Counted from the first letter of the stretch, positions 44,417 through 55,246 are shown. The stretch is 64,000 bases of DNA from Stutzerimonas stutzeri KOS6 (GCF_000307775.2 NZ_KK020677.1:204482-268481); one strand, 5' to 3'. Numbers and translations: made by a program. Notes: generated by a model not told the origin, from the letters alone.

Positions 44417-44901
44417 TCAGTGGGCGGCCGAACAATGGGTGGGTCATCTGGTTCAGCCTGGCCATGGCGCTGCTGCTCAGCGTGGTGCCCATGCCCGGCA
44501 CCGCGGAGCTTGCCCGTCCGCTTTGGCTTGGCCTGGTCATCGCCTTCTGGTCGCTGACACTGCCGCATCGGGGGTGGCTTGGTGCCGCTTTCTGTTTCGG
44601 TCTCGCTCAGGATGTACTTGCCGGTACGCTGTTCGGTCAGAGCGCACTGCCTCTGATCCTGATCGCCTTTTTGGTGCTCAGCCTTCAGCAGCGCCTGCGC
44701 ATGTTCCCCTTGTGGCAGCAGAGCATGGTGTTCCTGGTGGTGTTCGGCCTTGCGCAGTTGGTGCAGTTGTGGCTCAACACATTGACTGGCAATCGCCCGC
44801 CGACCTTGTTGTTTCTGGCGCCGGTGCCAATCAGTGTATTGCTCTGGCCGTGGCTGTTCGTTGCGCTGCAAGGGCTTCGGCAGCGGTTTGCCGTGTATTG
44901 A
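44413..44901 (+). CDS. mreD: Rod-shape-determining protein MreD
   Basis: This 162-residue membrane protein has five predicted helices: about 12-28, 40-55, 70-90, 100-118 and 138-152. It fits MreD, the integral partner of MreC. Typical segments are RPLWLGLVIAFWSLTLPHRGW and FCFGLAQDVLAGTLFGQSAL. Its ATG overlaps the mreC TGA (ATGA), so they are coupled. The next gene begins about 190 bp later. Confidence 0.93.
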   Translation: MISGRPNNGWVIWFSLAMALLLSVVPMPGTAELARPLWLGLVIAFWSLTLPHRGWLGAAFCFGLAQDVLAGTLFGQSALPLILIAFLVLSLQQRLRMFPLWQQSMVFLVVFGLAQLVQLWLNTLTGNRPPTLLFLAPVPISVLLWPWLFVALQGLRQRFAVY

Positions 44902-45094
44902 AAATGATATCGTTTGAGCGTTAGTGGCCAGATCTTTGTGATGGCTTGGATAGGCGGGACGACTCGCGGCTTGATGCTGCTGGCCATTTCTGGAATCATG
45001 GCAGCGATTGATGGCTTATAGCTATTACTGGCACCCTGTTTTAGAACAACAGCAAGCACAACAGCACGGGCGAAAGGGTATGGAAGCTGGCGTT

Positions 45095-46222
45095 ATGAAT
45101 TGTTCCAGGCCGCAATGGGCTCGCACCCGCACGGCAATGGCTGCCGCCGGTACGGCCGGCTCTCTGCTTTTGGTATTGATCATAGGTGCTGGCTATTCCC
45201 AGGCTGGCAGCGCTCAACAGGCGCAGCAGTTGGTCAGTTCTCCCCAGCCCGTGGCTGAGGCAACGCCAGAAACCGGGGACGCCGCCGATTCGCTTCGGGC
45301 GGAGCAATTGGAAAGCAAGCTCGCTGAGCTTGACAGCATTCTGATTGAGAAGCTGAAGCTCGAGGACGCGCTGCGTACGGCGAAAAGCGAGCTGGCCGCC
45401 ATTGAGTTGCAGTTGCAAAGCACCAAGAAACTGATTCGGCTGGAAGTCGACGGTTTTCTCGGGCAGAGCACCGAGCGCAAGCGACTCGATGATCTGTTGG
45501 ACGAGCACAAGCGTAGCGCTGAAGCTGCAGCTACCATCGGCGAGCGTGTCGTTGCCCTGGAAAAAGATCTTGGCAGCGAGCACCTGAAGTTTTCGCTCGC
45601 GACCCGCGATGTGGAGCGCCTCAAGTCCCAGCTGGCCGCGGAGATGCGCGAACGCAACAGCAGGAAGATCCAGGCCATCGCCCGCAAGCTGGACAAGACC
45701 ATTCGCTTCGAGCGGTCGGTTTCGTTCCGCTGCTCGGCCAGCAAGAGCCTCGCCGCCTGTCTGGCCGAGCACCGCAACGACGGACAGATGTCGCAATGGG
45801 TGCTGGACAACTATCAGCGCGCATTGGCCGAGGATATCCGCGACCAGGTTGCGGACGTTACGCTGGACACCGGTTGGTATCGTTACCGTACACGCACTGA
45901 CTTTGCTCACGCGAGCATGAGCCTGGACGGTACCGTTAACGCTCAGATGAATATCGAGGCGACCGTCACGGCGAAGAAGATGATGCCGTGTGCGATCCTG
46001 GACGTACCTTACGAGCAATGCGACACCAAGACGCATTCTCTGATCGTGCGCAGCAACAAGTACGGCGATCAGGTGCGTATCAATGACCAGGAGTACGGTG
46101 CAACGCCGGTCTCACTGGTGCTGGACGGCGGCGTTTATGATATCCAGGTCACCGCTGGCGGCATCACCCAGAAGCGGTCGCTTTCGCTCAAGGCCGACCA
46201 GGTAATCAACTTCAAGTTCTGA
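45095..46222 (+). CDS. Unrecognised membrane protein with coiled coil and PEGA-like end
   Basis: This 375-residue protein is not assigned to a known family. It has one N-terminal helix (~17-38, AAAGTAGSLLLVLIIGAGYS), a long coiled coil (~70-180; repeated LE/LK heptads), a middle domain with RYRTRTDFAHASMSLDGTVN, and a C-terminal PEGA-like strand set: INDQEYGATPVSLVLDGGVY and VTAGGITQKRSLSLKAD. Cysteines occur at about 215, 224, 306 and 315. The ATG at 45095 follows GGAAG by 8 nt; earlier in-frame ATGs at 45008 and 45080 have weaker sites. It lies between mreD and maf in an envelope/cell-shape neighbourhood. Confidence 0.72.
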   Translation: MNCSRPQWARTRTAMAAAGTAGSLLLVLIIGAGYSQAGSAQQAQQLVSSPQPVAEATPETGDAADSLRAEQLESKLAELDSILIEKLKLEDALRTAKSELAAIELQLQSTKKLIRLEVDGFLGQSTERKRLDDLLDEHKRSAEAAATIGERVVALEKDLGSEHLKFSLATRDVERLKSQLAAEMRERNSRKIQAIARKLDKTIRFERSVSFRCSASKSLAACLAEHRNDGQMSQWVLDNYQRALAEDIRDQVADVTLDTGWYRYRTRTDFAHASMSLDGTVNAQMNIEATVTAKKMMPCAILDVPYEQCDTKTHSLIVRSNKYGDQVRINDQEYGATPVSLVLDGGVYDIQVTAGGITQKRSLSLKADQVINFKF

Positions 46223-46324
46223 TCAGAGGGGCGTCGGCCGAGCCTCTCTCGCGCCGCGCCCTGAGCCTTCCTCGACGTACCCGGATATGCGACGCTGTCG
46301 CTTATTCACCGTTGAGGACCCACC

Positions 46325-46915
46325 ATGGGCATCCTGTTTCTTGCCTCGGCATCACCCCGTCGCCGCGACCTGCTCGCGCAGATCGGCGTTCCGTTCTCCC
46401 TGATTGATGTCTCGGTCGATGAATCACCCTCGCCGACCGAGTCTCCAGAGGCCTATGTCGAGCGCGTTGCACGGGACAAGGCGTTAGCCGGCCTGTCCGG
46501 TCTGGACGAGCGCGACGCCTGCGTGCTTGGCGCCGATACCAGCGTAGTGCTTGATCAGCGCATCCTCGGCAAACCCGTCGATCGCGCGGATGCCCTGGCG
46601 ATGCTGGCTGCCTTGTCTGGGCGCACGCACCGGGTGATGACGGCCGTGGCGCTGGTCAGTCGGACGGCTTGTGAAGTGCGGGTGGTCATCAGTGAGGTCA
46701 CCTTTCGTGTCATCGATGAAGCCGAGGCAGAGCAGTATTGGGCCAGCGGTGAGCCGCTAGACAAGGCAGGCGGTTATGCCATCCAGGGCTGGGGTGCTGC
46801 GTTCGTCAGCCAGTTGCATGGCAGCTATTCGGCGGTGGTCGGCCTGCCTCTGTGCGAAACCGCGCAGTTGCTCGATGAGTTCGGTATCCCGCGTTGGACC
46901 AAAGGCTCAAGCTAG
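46325..46915 (+). CDS. maf: Maf-family nucleoside triphosphate pyrophosphatase (YhdE type)
   Basis: This 196-residue enzyme hydrolyses dTTP/UTP or other nucleotides to monophosphate and pyrophosphate. The N-terminal motif is [15 protein letters not shown], the acidic catalytic area is [19 protein letters not shown], and the end is [20 protein letters not shown]. It lies between the PEGA-like gene and rng, as is usual downstream of mreD. It is 86 bp before rng. Confidence 0.92.
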   Translation: MGILFLASASPRRRDLLAQIGVPFSLIDVSVDESPSPTESPEAYVERVARDKALAGLSGLDERDACVLGADTSVVLDQRILGKPVDRADALAMLAALSGRTHRVMTAVALVSRTACEVRVVISEVTFRVIDEAEAEQYWASGEPLDKAGGYAIQGWGAAFVSQLHGSYSAVVGLPLCETAQLLDEFGIPRWTKGSS

Positions 46916-47001
46916 AGCCTGTGGCTTCGGCGCCCATGCCGGTTAGAATCGACCACGACCATCAGCTAGTGCTGCACATCAAGCCACCGCCGAGAACAAT
47001 A

Positions 47002-48459
47002 ATGAGCGAAGAAATCCTGATGAACATCACCCCCATGGAATCGCGGGTGGCGGTGGTGGAGAACGGTGTCCTGCAGGAGGTGCACGTCGAGCGCACCCAG
47101 CGCCGGGGCATCGTCGGCAATATCTACAAGGGCAAGGTGGTGCGGGTGCTACCGGGCATGCAGGCGGCTTTTGTCGATATCGGCCTGGACCGCGCGGCGT
47201 TCATTCATGCGTCGGAGATTTCCAGCCGTGAAGGCAACGCGGTGGAGCCGATCAATGCGCTGGTCCATGAAGGCCAGAGCCTGGTAGTGCAGGTCACCAA
47301 GGACCCCATCGGCACCAAGGGTGCGCGGCTCACCACGCAGCTGTCGATCCCGTCGCGTTATCTGGTGTACATGCCGCGAACCAGCCATGTTGGTATCTCG
47401 CTGCGTATCGAAGATGAAGCCGAGCGCGAACGGCTCAAGCAGGTAGTCGCCGAGTGCGTGGCTGCCGAGGGTATTCAGGAGGTCGGCGGCTTCATCCTGC
47501 GCACCGCCGCCGAAGGCGCGGGTCGCGAGGAGATCCTGATGGATATCCGCTACCTGCGCCGTTTGTGGGAGCAAATCGCCAGTCAGATCAAGACCGTCGA
47601 AGCGGCAACGGTGATCTACGAAGACCTGTCGCTGGCCATGCGCACCTTGCGCGACCTGGTCAATCCGCGGATAGAGAAGATTCGTATCGATTCGCGGGAG
47701 AATTTCCAGAAGGTCACCCAGTTCGTTGGCGAGCTGATGCCCGAGCTGGGCGACCGTCTCGAACACTATCCCGGCGAGCGGCCGATCTTCGATCTCTACG
47801 GCGTCGAGGATGAGATCCAGAAGGCTCTGGAGCGCAAGGTCATGCTCAAGTCCGGTGGCTATCTGATCATCGACCCCGCCGAGGCGATGACCACCATCGA
47901 CGTCAATACCGGCGCCTTCGTCGGTCATCGGACACTTGAGGAAACGATCTTCAAGACCAACCTCGAGTCGGCCACCGCCATCGCCCGACAGCTTCGGCTG
48001 CGCAATCTGGGCGGCATCATCATCATCGACTTCATCGACATGGAGGACGAGGAACACCGTCGCCAGGTCTTGCGCACGCTGGAAAAGCAGCTGGAGCGCG
48101 ATCACGCCAAGACCAACATCATCGGCATCACCGAACTCGGTCTGGTGCAGATGACCCGCAAGCGCACCCGCGAAAGCCTCGAGCAGGTGCTCTGCGAGCC
48201 GTGCATGTGCTGCAAGGGCCGTGGCAAGCTGAAGACGCCGGAAACCGTCTGCTACGAGATCTTCCGCGAAATCCTGCGCGAGGCCCGCGCCTATCAGGCC
48301 GAAGGCTATCGCGTGCTGGCCAACCAGAAGGTGATCGATCGCCTGCTGGATGAAGAGTCGGGCAATGTCGCCGACCTCGAGGCTTTCATCGGTCGCTCGA
48401 TCAAGTTCCAGGTGGAAAGCATGTACTCGCAGGAACAGTACGACGTGGTGCTGCTCTGA
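47002..48459 (+). CDS. rng: Ribonuclease G
   Basis: This 485-residue endoribonuclease matures 16S rRNA 5' ends. The N-terminal S1 domain runs ~37-128 (GNIYKGKVVRVLPGMQAAFVDIG). The RNase E/G catalytic core includes DVNTGAFVG with the Mg-binding Asp and FIDMEDEEHRRQ. The zinc-link cysteines are in CEPCMCCKGRG. The ATG at 47002 (MSEEILMNITPMESRVA) is the expected start; a longer frame from 46894 would overlap maf. It begins a run of genes with yhdP, the nitrilase and tldD. Confidence 0.95.
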   Translation: MSEEILMNITPMESRVAVVENGVLQEVHVERTQRRGIVGNIYKGKVVRVLPGMQAAFVDIGLDRAAFIHASEISSREGNAVEPINALVHEGQSLVVQVTKDPIGTKGARLTTQLSIPSRYLVYMPRTSHVGISLRIEDEAERERLKQVVAECVAAEGIQEVGGFILRTAAEGAGREEILMDIRYLRRLWEQIASQIKTVEAATVIYEDLSLAMRTLRDLVNPRIEKIRIDSRENFQKVTQFVGELMPELGDRLEHYPGERPIFDLYGVEDEIQKALERKVMLKSGGYLIIDPAEAMTTIDVNTGAFVGHRTLEETIFKTNLESATAIARQLRLRNLGGIIIIDFIDMEDEEHRRQVLRTLEKQLERDHAKTNIIGITELGLVQMTRKRTRESLEQVLCEPCMCCKGRGKLKTPETVCYEIFREILREARAYQAEGYRVLANQKVIDRLLDEESGNVADLEAFIGRSIKFQVESMYSQEQYDVVLL

Positions 48460-48508
48460 ATAAAGGTAAACCAGACCGCAGGGGCCGGGATGGCCGGAGC
48501 GCATCCGC

Positions 48509-51500
48509 ATGAATCGCCTCGTCGACTTCCTCGTCACGTTGTCGCGCCAGTTGCTCTGGATCGGTGCGTTCGGGCTGGTGCTGGCCGCGCTGTATGTCAG
48601 CCTCGGGCGCCAGCTGGTGCCGCTGGTTGCCGAATATCGGGTAGAGGTTCAGCAGAAAGCGCAGGCAGTATTGGCCATGCCCGTTCAGGTGGGCCGCCTG
48701 GAAGGCAGCTGGGAAGGCTTTGCGCCGCGCCTGCTGGCGCATGATGTGTTGCTCGGCGAGGGCGACAATGCCATGCGCGTGGATCGCATTGCCGTGGTTC
48801 CAGACCTGGCGGCCAGCGTCTGGTCGCGCGACTGGCGGCTGGACAGGGTGGAGATCGGTGGCGTTCACCTTTCGTTGGCCGAGGCAGCCGACGGCAAGTG
48901 GCGCGTGGAAGGCTTGCCTGTCCAGACCGGACAGCCAGCGCCCGATCCGCAGAAGATTCTCGAATCATTGCAGCGTTTTCGCGGGCTGGCGGTGCTCGAC
49001 AGCCAGATCACGTTGGAGCCCTTTGGCGAGTCGCCGGTGACCCTGAGCTATACCGATCTTGGCCTGCGCGTCGATGGGGAGCGGCTGAGGCTGGACGGGC
49101 GCAGCGTCCTGCCGGACGGCCTGCCCGTGGCACTGAAGGTGGATGCCCAGGTGCAGCCGCAGCGCTGGCAAGAGGCGCAGGCGCAGGCCTATCTGAACCT
49201 GCCGCAGAGCGATTGGGCCGCCTGGTTGCCGCGACGCCTGACCGGCCACTGGCAACTGCAGAGCCTGCAGATGGGCGGTGAGGTCTGGGCTCACTTGAAG
49301 AACCGGCAGCTCGAGCGCGCCGTGCTGCGCATGCATGCGCCCCGGCTGCAGGCCAGCTATGCCGAGCGCAAGCTACAACTGCTCGAAGATCTGGCGTTCG
49401 ATGCCTATGTCGATCATGGCGACCAGGGCTACCGGTTGTTGCTCGACGGTGTCGCATTCGATCTCGATGGCGAGCGCTGGGGTGATGCCCGCCTGGTATT
49501 GCAGCAGGATCAGGCGCAACAGCGCTGGCGCCTGCAGGCCGATCGCCTGGGCGTCGCGCCAATCGCCACGCTGGTCGGCGCACTGGCGCCGTTGCCGCAG
49601 ACGGTTGCCGAGACGCTGGCCGCACTGCAGCCCGGTGGTACGCTGCGTAACCTGCAACTCGACTACCGGAGTGCGCTGGATTCGCCGCAGCGATTGCGCT
49701 TCGCCGCCAACCTCGATCGACTGAGTTTCCGTGCGCATGACTGGACCCCTGGCGTCGGCAACGTCAGCGGAAGCATTCAGGGTGACCTGGCCAGCGGTGA
49801 GTTGCGCCTGGACAGTGACGATTTCAGCCTGCATCTGGCCCATCTTTATCCTGAGCCCTGGCGCTATCGGCATGGCGCGGGCCGTCTGCTCTGGAAGCTG
49901 GACGAGCAGGGCGTGACGCTGGCCGCTCCGTATCTCCGGCTCGATGGCGAGGAAGGGAAAATCGCCGGGGATTTCCTGATTCGTCTGTTTCGGGACCCCG
50001 AAGCCGAGGACTACATGGACCTTCGTGTCGGGCTAAGCGAGGGAGATGCGCGTCATACCGAGAAATACCTGCCAACGCGCTCGCCCGCCCTGAGCCCGGC
50101 GCTGGTCAGCTGGCTCAGGCAGGCCATTCGCGGCGGAGCGGTCGAGCAGGGCTATTTCCAGTACCAAGGGGCGCTGAACAAGGGCGCGTCCGACAGCGCA
50201 CGCAGCCTGAGCCTGTATTTCAGGGTGCGCGATGCCGTGCTGGCGTTCCAGTCTGGATGGCCGGAGCTGCGCGAGGGGCGGGGCGAAGTACTGATCGAAG
50301 ACAGCGGCGTGCGAGTGCGGCTGGCCGAAGGGCGGATTCTGGACTCTCGGCTGCAAGGCGCGACTGCGGACATCCCTCGCTCGGTAAACGGCCAGGTGCC
50401 AAGTCTGGCGGTCAAGGGGCAGGTGCTGAGCAGCCTGGGCGATGCACTGAAACTGTTGCAGGAAGCACCGATCGGGACCGGCGAAATCTTTGCGGGCTGG
50501 CAAGGTCAGGGAGGTCTGCAGGGGGCGCTCGACCTGCAAATCCCGTTAGGCAAGGGCAAGCCGCGCGTCGTCGTGGACTTTTCCAGCAATGACGCGGCAC
50601 TGAAGATTAGCCATCCGGCGCTCAGTCTCGAGCAGCTCAGCGGCACATTCCGCTACGACACCGACCGCGGGCTGAGCGCGGAGGATATCCAGGCGCGTCT
50701 GTTCGGCCACTCGGTCCGCGGTCGGGCCGTGGCGAGCGGTTCGGCTGGCAATCCTGCCTCGCGCATCGAGGCCCGTGGCAGTGTGGGGCTGGAGCGGCTG
50801 GTCGAGTGGCTAGGGCTTGAGCAGCCATTGCCGGCCCGTGGTGAGCTGCCTTATCAGATGCGCCTGGATCTGGCAGGCAGCGATAGCCGGTTGCAGATCG
50901 ATTCGTCGTTGCAGGGCCTGGATATCGAGCTGCCGGCGCCGTTCGGCAAGGTTGCCGGCGAACGCCGTGATACCTCGTTGCGCATGACCCTGCAAGGCGA
51001 CGAGCGCCGCTATGGCGTCAAGCACGGGCAACTGGCGGCGCTTGCATTCGCGGCGGCGCCTGACGCCTGGCTGCAGGGGCGCGGAGAGCTTCGGCTGGGC
51101 CCTGGTGCGGCAGATCTTCCCGCCCGCTCCGGACTCTACGTGCGTGGCCGTATCCCGGAATTCGACTGGCAGGCGTGGCAAGCTGTGCTCGAGCGGCATG
51201 GCAAGGGCGATCCGCAGCAGGCGGCCGGATCGCTGCTGCGCCGGGTACAGGTCGAGATCGGCCGCTTCGAAGGCTTGGGGAGTCGCATCGATGGGCTTGG
51301 CGTCGATCTGCGGCCCGCCGACGGCGGCTGGACGCTGGGATTGCGCAGCCAAACCATCAGCGGCTCAGTGCGTCTGCCGGCCGCGACCCACGGCATCATC
51401 GTTGCCGAGCTCGATCATCTGCGCTTGCCTGCCGCGAAGAGTGGTCAGGCCCCGGCGGCAGGCACCGACCCGCTGGCCGATATCGATCCACAGGGCCTGC

Positions 51501-52309
51501 CGGCAATGGATATCGCCATCAAGCAGGTCGCGCGTGGAGATGATCCACTCGGCGCCTGGTCGTTGAAGCTGCGTCCGGTCAGTGGCGGAGTCGAGTTTCG
51601 TGACGTCGATCTTGACCTAAAGGGCTTGAAAGTCGGCGGCAGTGGCGGCTGGCAGGCTGGGCAGACCTGGTACAAGGGGCGACTGGAGGGAGGTAACCTG
51701 GCCGACGTGCTGCAGGCATGGGGCTATGCGCCCTCTGTGACCAGCGACAGTTTTCGCCTGGACGCGGACGGGCAATGGCCCGGCTCGCCGGCCTGGTTCG
51801 CCATTGCACGCTACTCCGGCAGCATGCGCCCGCGCTTGCGCAAGGGGCAGTTCATCGAAATCGATGGTAGCGCCCAGGCCCTACGCGTGTTCGGCGTGCT
51901 TAACTTCAACTCGATCGGGCGGCGCCTGCGGCTGGATTTCTCCGACCTGTTCAGCAAGGGGCTGAGCTACGACCGGCTGGATGGACGGCTGCAGGCCAGT
52001 GAAGGGGTTTTCACCACGCGTGAGCCGATCACGCTTAGCGGCCCGTCGAGCAACCTGGAGCTGGACGGCACGCTGGACATGGCGCGCGACCGGATCGATG
52101 CCAAGTTGCTGGTGACACTGCCGATCAGCAACAACCTGCCGCTGGCGGCGCTGATCGTCGGTGCGCCGGCCATCGGCGGCGCGCTGTTTGTCGCGGACAA
52201 GTTGCTGGGCGATCGCGTAGCGCGCTTTGCCAGTGTGCAATACGACGTCAAGGGATCCTGGCAGGCGCCGAAGATCAGCTTCGACAAGCCGTTCGAAAAG
52301 CCCAATTGA
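48509..52309 (+). CDS. YhdP-family lipid-transport protein (AsmA-like)
   Basis: This very large, 1266-residue protein has one N-terminal helix (~10-35) and a long periplasmic beta-rich rod of AsmA-like/DUF3971 type. The C-terminal part has the AsmA2 end (GVLNFNSIGRRLRLDFSDLF, LSGPSSNLELDGTLDMAR) and one final hydrophobic helix region, NLPLAALIVGAPAIGGALFV. YhdP-type proteins carry phospholipids between the membranes. Length is typical. It lies 49 bp from rng and 49 bp before the nitrilase gene, so it belongs to that operon. Confidence 0.9.
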   Translation: MNRLVDFLVTLSRQLLWIGAFGLVLAALYVSLGRQLVPLVAEYRVEVQQKAQAVLAMPVQVGRLEGSWEGFAPRLLAHDVLLGEGDNAMRVDRIAVVPDLAASVWSRDWRLDRVEIGGVHLSLAEAADGKWRVEGLPVQTGQPAPDPQKILESLQRFRGLAVLDSQITLEPFGESPVTLSYTDLGLRVDGERLRLDGRSVLPDGLPVALKVDAQVQPQRWQEAQAQAYLNLPQSDWAAWLPRRLTGHWQLQSLQMGGEVWAHLKNRQLERAVLRMHAPRLQASYAERKLQLLEDLAFDAYVDHGDQGYRLLLDGVAFDLDGERWGDARLVLQQDQAQQRWRLQADRLGVAPIATLVGALAPLPQTVAETLAALQPGGTLRNLQLDYRSALDSPQRLRFAANLDRLSFRAHDWTPGVGNVSGSIQGDLASGELRLDSDDFSLHLAHLYPEPWRYRHGAGRLLWKLDEQGVTLAAPYLRLDGEEGKIAGDFLIRLFRDPEAEDYMDLRVGLSEGDARHTEKYLPTRSPALSPALVSWLRQAIRGGAVEQGYFQYQGALNKGASDSARSLSLYFRVRDAVLAFQSGWPELREGRGEVLIEDSGVRVRLAEGRILDSRLQGATADIPRSVNGQVPSLAVKGQVLSSLGDALKLLQEAPIGTGEIFAGWQGQGGLQGALDLQIPLGKGKPRVVVDFSSNDAALKISHPALSLEQLSGTFRYDTDRGLSAEDIQARLFGHSVRGRAVASGSAGNPASRIEARGSVGLERLVEWLGLEQPLPARGELPYQMRLDLAGSDSRLQIDSSLQGLDIELPAPFGKVAGERRDTSLRMTLQGDERRYGVKHGQLAALAFAAAPDAWLQGRGELRLGPGAADLPARSGLYVRGRIPEFDWQAWQAVLERHGKGDPQQAAGSLLRRVQVEIGRFEGLGSRIDGLGVDLRPADGGWTLGLRSQTISGSVRLPAATHGIIVAELDHLRLPAAKSGQAPAAGTDPLADIDPQGLPAMDIAIKQVARGDDPLGAWSLKLRPVSGGVEFRDVDLDLKGLKVGGSGGWQAGQTWYKGRLEGGNLADVLQAWGYAPSVTSDSFRLDADGQWPGSPAWFAIARYSGSMRPRLRKGQFIEIDGSAQALRVFGVLNFNSIGRRLRLDFSDLFSKGLSYDRLDGRLQASEGVFTTREPITLSGPSSNLELDGTLDMARDRIDAKLLVTLPISNNLPLAALIVGAPAIGGALFVADKLLGDRVARFASVQYDVKGSWQAPKISFDKPFEKPN

Positions 52310-52358
52310 TTGGCCTTCGCGGCGCAAAACGATCATCGCTCGATCTGCAGGAGCTCTC

Positions 52359-53204
52359 ATGTCTGTGTCTGTAATCCAGATGGCCAGCCAGGCCGATGTG
52401 GCGGCCAACCTGGCAACCGCCCGTCGCCTGCTGGAGCAGGCGGCCGCCGAGGGCGCGCGCCTGGCGGTACTGCCGGAGAACTTCGCCGCCATGGGCCGCA
52501 GTGACCTGCCGCAGCTGGGCCGCGCCGAAGCGGCAGGCGAAGGCCCCGTTTTGCCCTGGTTGAAACAGGCCGCCCGTGACCTCAGGTTATGGATTGTCGC
52601 CGGTACCTTGCCATTGCCGCCGGACGACTGTCCGCAAGGCAAGCCCAACGCCTGTTCGCTACTTATCGATGAGCAGGGGCAGCGGATTGCGCGTTACGAC
52701 AAGTTGCACCTGTTCGACGCGGACGTGGCCGACAGCCGCGGATGCTACCGCGAGTCCGATGACTATGCGGCGGGGCAGCGGCTGGTGGTGGCCGATACCC
52801 CGATGGGGCGCCTGGGCATGAGCGTGTGCTACGACCTGCGCTTTGCCGAGCTCTATGCCGCGTTGCGTGCGGCGGGCGCCGAGCTGATCAGCGTGCCCTC
52901 GGCCTTCACCACGGTAACCGGCGAGGCGCACTGGGAGAGCTTGATTCGCGCCCGTGCCATCGAGACGCAATGCTATATGCTGGCGGCCGCGCAGGGCGGT
53001 GAACATCCCGGCGGTCGCACCACCCATGGCCATTCGTCTATCGTTGACCCATGGGGCCGGCTGCTGCGCGAGCAGGCGGCTGGCGAGGCGGCGTTGACTG
53101 CCGGCCGGGACGTGGCCGAGCAGGCTGCTATCCGCCAGCGCATGCCGGTGCAGCGCCACCGCCGATTTTCCGTACCGTGCCTGGCCACGGACCGTTTGGA
53201 GTGA
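52359..53204 (+). CDS. Carbon-nitrogen hydrolase (nitrilase family)
   Basis: This 281-residue amidase of the Nit2/omega-amidase type has the three catalytic residues: Glu40 in VLPENF, Lys in [10 protein letters not shown] (~113) and Cys in [11 protein letters not shown] (~157). Family members hydrolyse the amide of deaminated glutathione or alpha-ketoglutaramate; the substrate here is unproven. AGGAG precedes the ATG. Its stop is 2 bp before tldD. In many pseudomonads this gene stands between yhdP and tldD, which supports co-transcription. Confidence 0.88.
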   Translation: MSVSVIQMASQADVAANLATARRLLEQAAAEGARLAVLPENFAAMGRSDLPQLGRAEAAGEGPVLPWLKQAARDLRLWIVAGTLPLPPDDCPQGKPNACSLLIDEQGQRIARYDKLHLFDADVADSRGCYRESDDYAAGQRLVVADTPMGRLGMSVCYDLRFAELYAALRAAGAELISVPSAFTTVTGEAHWESLIRARAIETQCYMLAAAQGGEHPGGRTTHGHSSIVDPWGRLLREQAAGEAALTAGRDVAEQAAIRQRMPVQRHRRFSVPCLATDRLE

Positions 53205-53206
53205 AT

Positions 53207-54649
53207 ATGAGTGAACTGCTGTTACCCGTCACCGAGCGACTGCTAGCGCCTGGCGGCCTGAGTATCGATGATCTGCCTGGGTTGCTGGGAGAGCTTGCCG
53301 GGCCTGGCGTGGATGCCGCGGACCTGTACTTTCAGGACCAGGTCTCTGAGTCCTGGGTGCTGGAGGATGGCATCGTCAAGGAAGGCGGCTTCCATCTTGA
53401 GCAGGGCGTTGGCGTGCGCGCACTGTCTGGCGAGAAGACCGGTTTCGCCTATAGCAATGCGATCACTGCCGATGCCCTGCGTCAGGCCGCCCAGGCCGCA
53501 CGCTCCATTGCCCGGAGTGGCCAGCAGGGGCAGGTCAGGGTGCTATCCCGCGCGGCGTGCGTGCCGCTCTATAGTCGTCACAATCCCCTCGATGGGCTGA
53601 GTCGCGCCGAGAAGGTCGAGTTGCTCAAGCGCATCGACGTCGCGACCCGCGCCCTGGACCCGCGTATCAAGCAGGTCACGGTGAGCCTGGCGGGCGTCTG
53701 GGAGCATATCCTGGTGGCCGGCATGGATGGTGGGATGGCCACGGACATCCGTCCGCTGGTGCGTTTCAACGTCAGCGTGATCGTCGAGCAGAATGGTCGC
53801 CGCGAGCGTGGCGGGCAGGGCGGCGGTGGGCGCACGGGCTACCAGTATTTTCTCGATGAAGACCGCGCCATGGGTTACGCCCGTGAGGCGTTGCGCCAGG
53901 CGCTGGTCAATCTCGAGGCGGTGCCGGCACCGGCGGGTTCGCTGCCGGTGGTGCTCGGTCCCGGTTGGTCGGGCGTGCTGCTGCATGAGGCGGTCGGTCA
54001 TGGGCTGGAGGGCGATTTCAACCGCAAGGGCAGTTCGGCCTACAGTGGCCGGATAGGCCAGCAGGTCGCATCCAGGCTCTGCACCATCGTCGATGACGGC
54101 ACCCTGGCCGATCGCCGCGGTTCGCTCAGCGTCGACGACGAAGGCACGCAGACGCAATGCACCACACTGATCGAGAACGGCATTCTCAAAGGCTATATCC
54201 AGGACAAGCTCAACGCCCGCCTGATGGGTGTCGCGCCGACCGGTAACGGCCGCCGCGAGTCCTACGCGCACCTACCGATGCCTCGCATGACCAATACCTA
54301 CATGCTGGCTGGTGAAAGCGATCCGCAGGAAATCATCCGCTCGGTGAAGAAAGGCATCTACTGCGCCAGTCTCGGTGGTGGTCAGGTGGATATCACCAGC
54401 GGCAAGTTCGTGTTCTCCACCAGTGAGGCCTATCTGATCGAGGATGGCCGCATCACTGCCCCGGTCAAGGGCGCGACGCTGATCGGCAACGGCCCCGAGG
54501 TGATGAATCGGGTGTCGATGGTAGGCAACGATCTGGCCCTGGACAGCGGCGTCGGCACCTGTGGCAAAGACGGGCAGTCGGTTCCGGTGGGAGTCGGTCA
54601 GCCGACACTGAAGATCGACGAAATCACCGTAGGCGGGACGGGCGCTTGA
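53207..54649 (+). CDS. tldD: TldD metalloprotease subunit
   Basis: This 480-residue subunit forms the TldD-TldE (PmbA) protease, needed for maturation of microcin B17 and CcdA turnover in E. coli. The zinc motif is HEAVGH: His260, Glu261 and His265 (HExxxH), with [15 protein letters not shown] around it. The C-terminal half has [19 protein letters not shown]. It is the last gene of the rng-yhdP-nit-tldD run. Its partner pmbA lies 0.7 kb downstream, beyond yjgA. Confidence 0.94.
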   Translation: MSELLLPVTERLLAPGGLSIDDLPGLLGELAGPGVDAADLYFQDQVSESWVLEDGIVKEGGFHLEQGVGVRALSGEKTGFAYSNAITADALRQAAQAARSIARSGQQGQVRVLSRAACVPLYSRHNPLDGLSRAEKVELLKRIDVATRALDPRIKQVTVSLAGVWEHILVAGMDGGMATDIRPLVRFNVSVIVEQNGRRERGGQGGGGRTGYQYFLDEDRAMGYAREALRQALVNLEAVPAPAGSLPVVLGPGWSGVLLHEAVGHGLEGDFNRKGSSAYSGRIGQQVASRLCTIVDDGTLADRRGSLSVDDEGTQTQCTTLIENGILKGYIQDKLNARLMGVAPTGNGRRESYAHLPMPRMTNTYMLAGESDPQEIIRSVKKGIYCASLGGGQVDITSGKFVFSTSEAYLIEDGRITAPVKGATLIGNGPEVMNRVSMVGNDLALDSGVGTCGKDGQSVPVGVGQPTLKIDEITVGGTGA

Positions 54650-54724
54650 GCAGGGGGCGGGCCGCGGGCCGCGAACGCGGGCGAACACTGAGCCCGGTTC
54701 ACAGCCTGCAGCAGGGTGCCGTGA

Positions 54725-55246
54725 TCAGCGCAGGCCGCGCTTGCTCTCGTCCAGGTCGCGGATGTACTTGAATATCTTGCGGCTTGCGGCCGGCGGCTTG
54801 TTGCGTGCGGCTTCGTGCTGGGCGTGGCGGATCAGCCCGCGCAGATGCTGGCGGTCGGTCTCGGGGTACTCGGTTACGAACGCTTCCAGGGTGGCGTCGT
54901 CGCCGCCGATCAGGTGGTCGCGCCAGCGCTCCAAGGCATGGAAGCGTTCGTTGTACTGGCGGGTGGAAGCGTCGAGCTGGTCGACCAGCGCCAGGATGGC
55001 ATCGACATCCTGGTCACGCATCAGCTTGCCGATGTACTGGATGTGCCGTTTGCGCGCGATGTGCGCTTTGTGTTTCGGCGCATCGGCCAGTGCCTTCTGC
55101 AGCGCGTCGCTGAGCGGCAGGCGAGCGATGAGGTCGGGCTTCAGAGTAGTCAGGCGCTCGCCGAGTTCCTGTAGGGCAAGCAGCTCGCGCTTGACCTGGG
55201 ATTTGCTTTTTTCGTCGAAATCTTCGGCGTCGGAGTGTTCAGACAT
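54725..55246 (-). CDS. yjgA: Ribosome biogenesis factor YjgA/DarP (DUF615)
   Basis: This 173-residue highly charged, all-helical protein belongs to the DUF615 family (YjgA, DarP). It binds the late 50S ribosome precursor. Family features are [19 protein letters not shown] near the N-terminus, [20 protein letters not shown] and the C-terminal [20 protein letters not shown]. It stands alone on the minus strand between tldD and pmbA. Confidence 0.9.
   Translation of the reverse strand: MSEHSDAEDFDEKSKSQVKRELLALQELGERLTTLKPDLIARLPLSDALQKALADAPKHKAHIARKRHIQYIGKLMRDQDVDAILALVDQLDASTRQYNERFHALERWRDHLIGGDDATLEAFVTEYPETDRQHLRGLIRHAQHEAARNKPPAASRKIFKYIRDLDESKRGLR

Noticed and set aside
47149..48537. 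462-codon frame opposite rng
   Set aside because: Antisense to a complete RNase G with all catalytic residues; no ribosome binding site or family motif.
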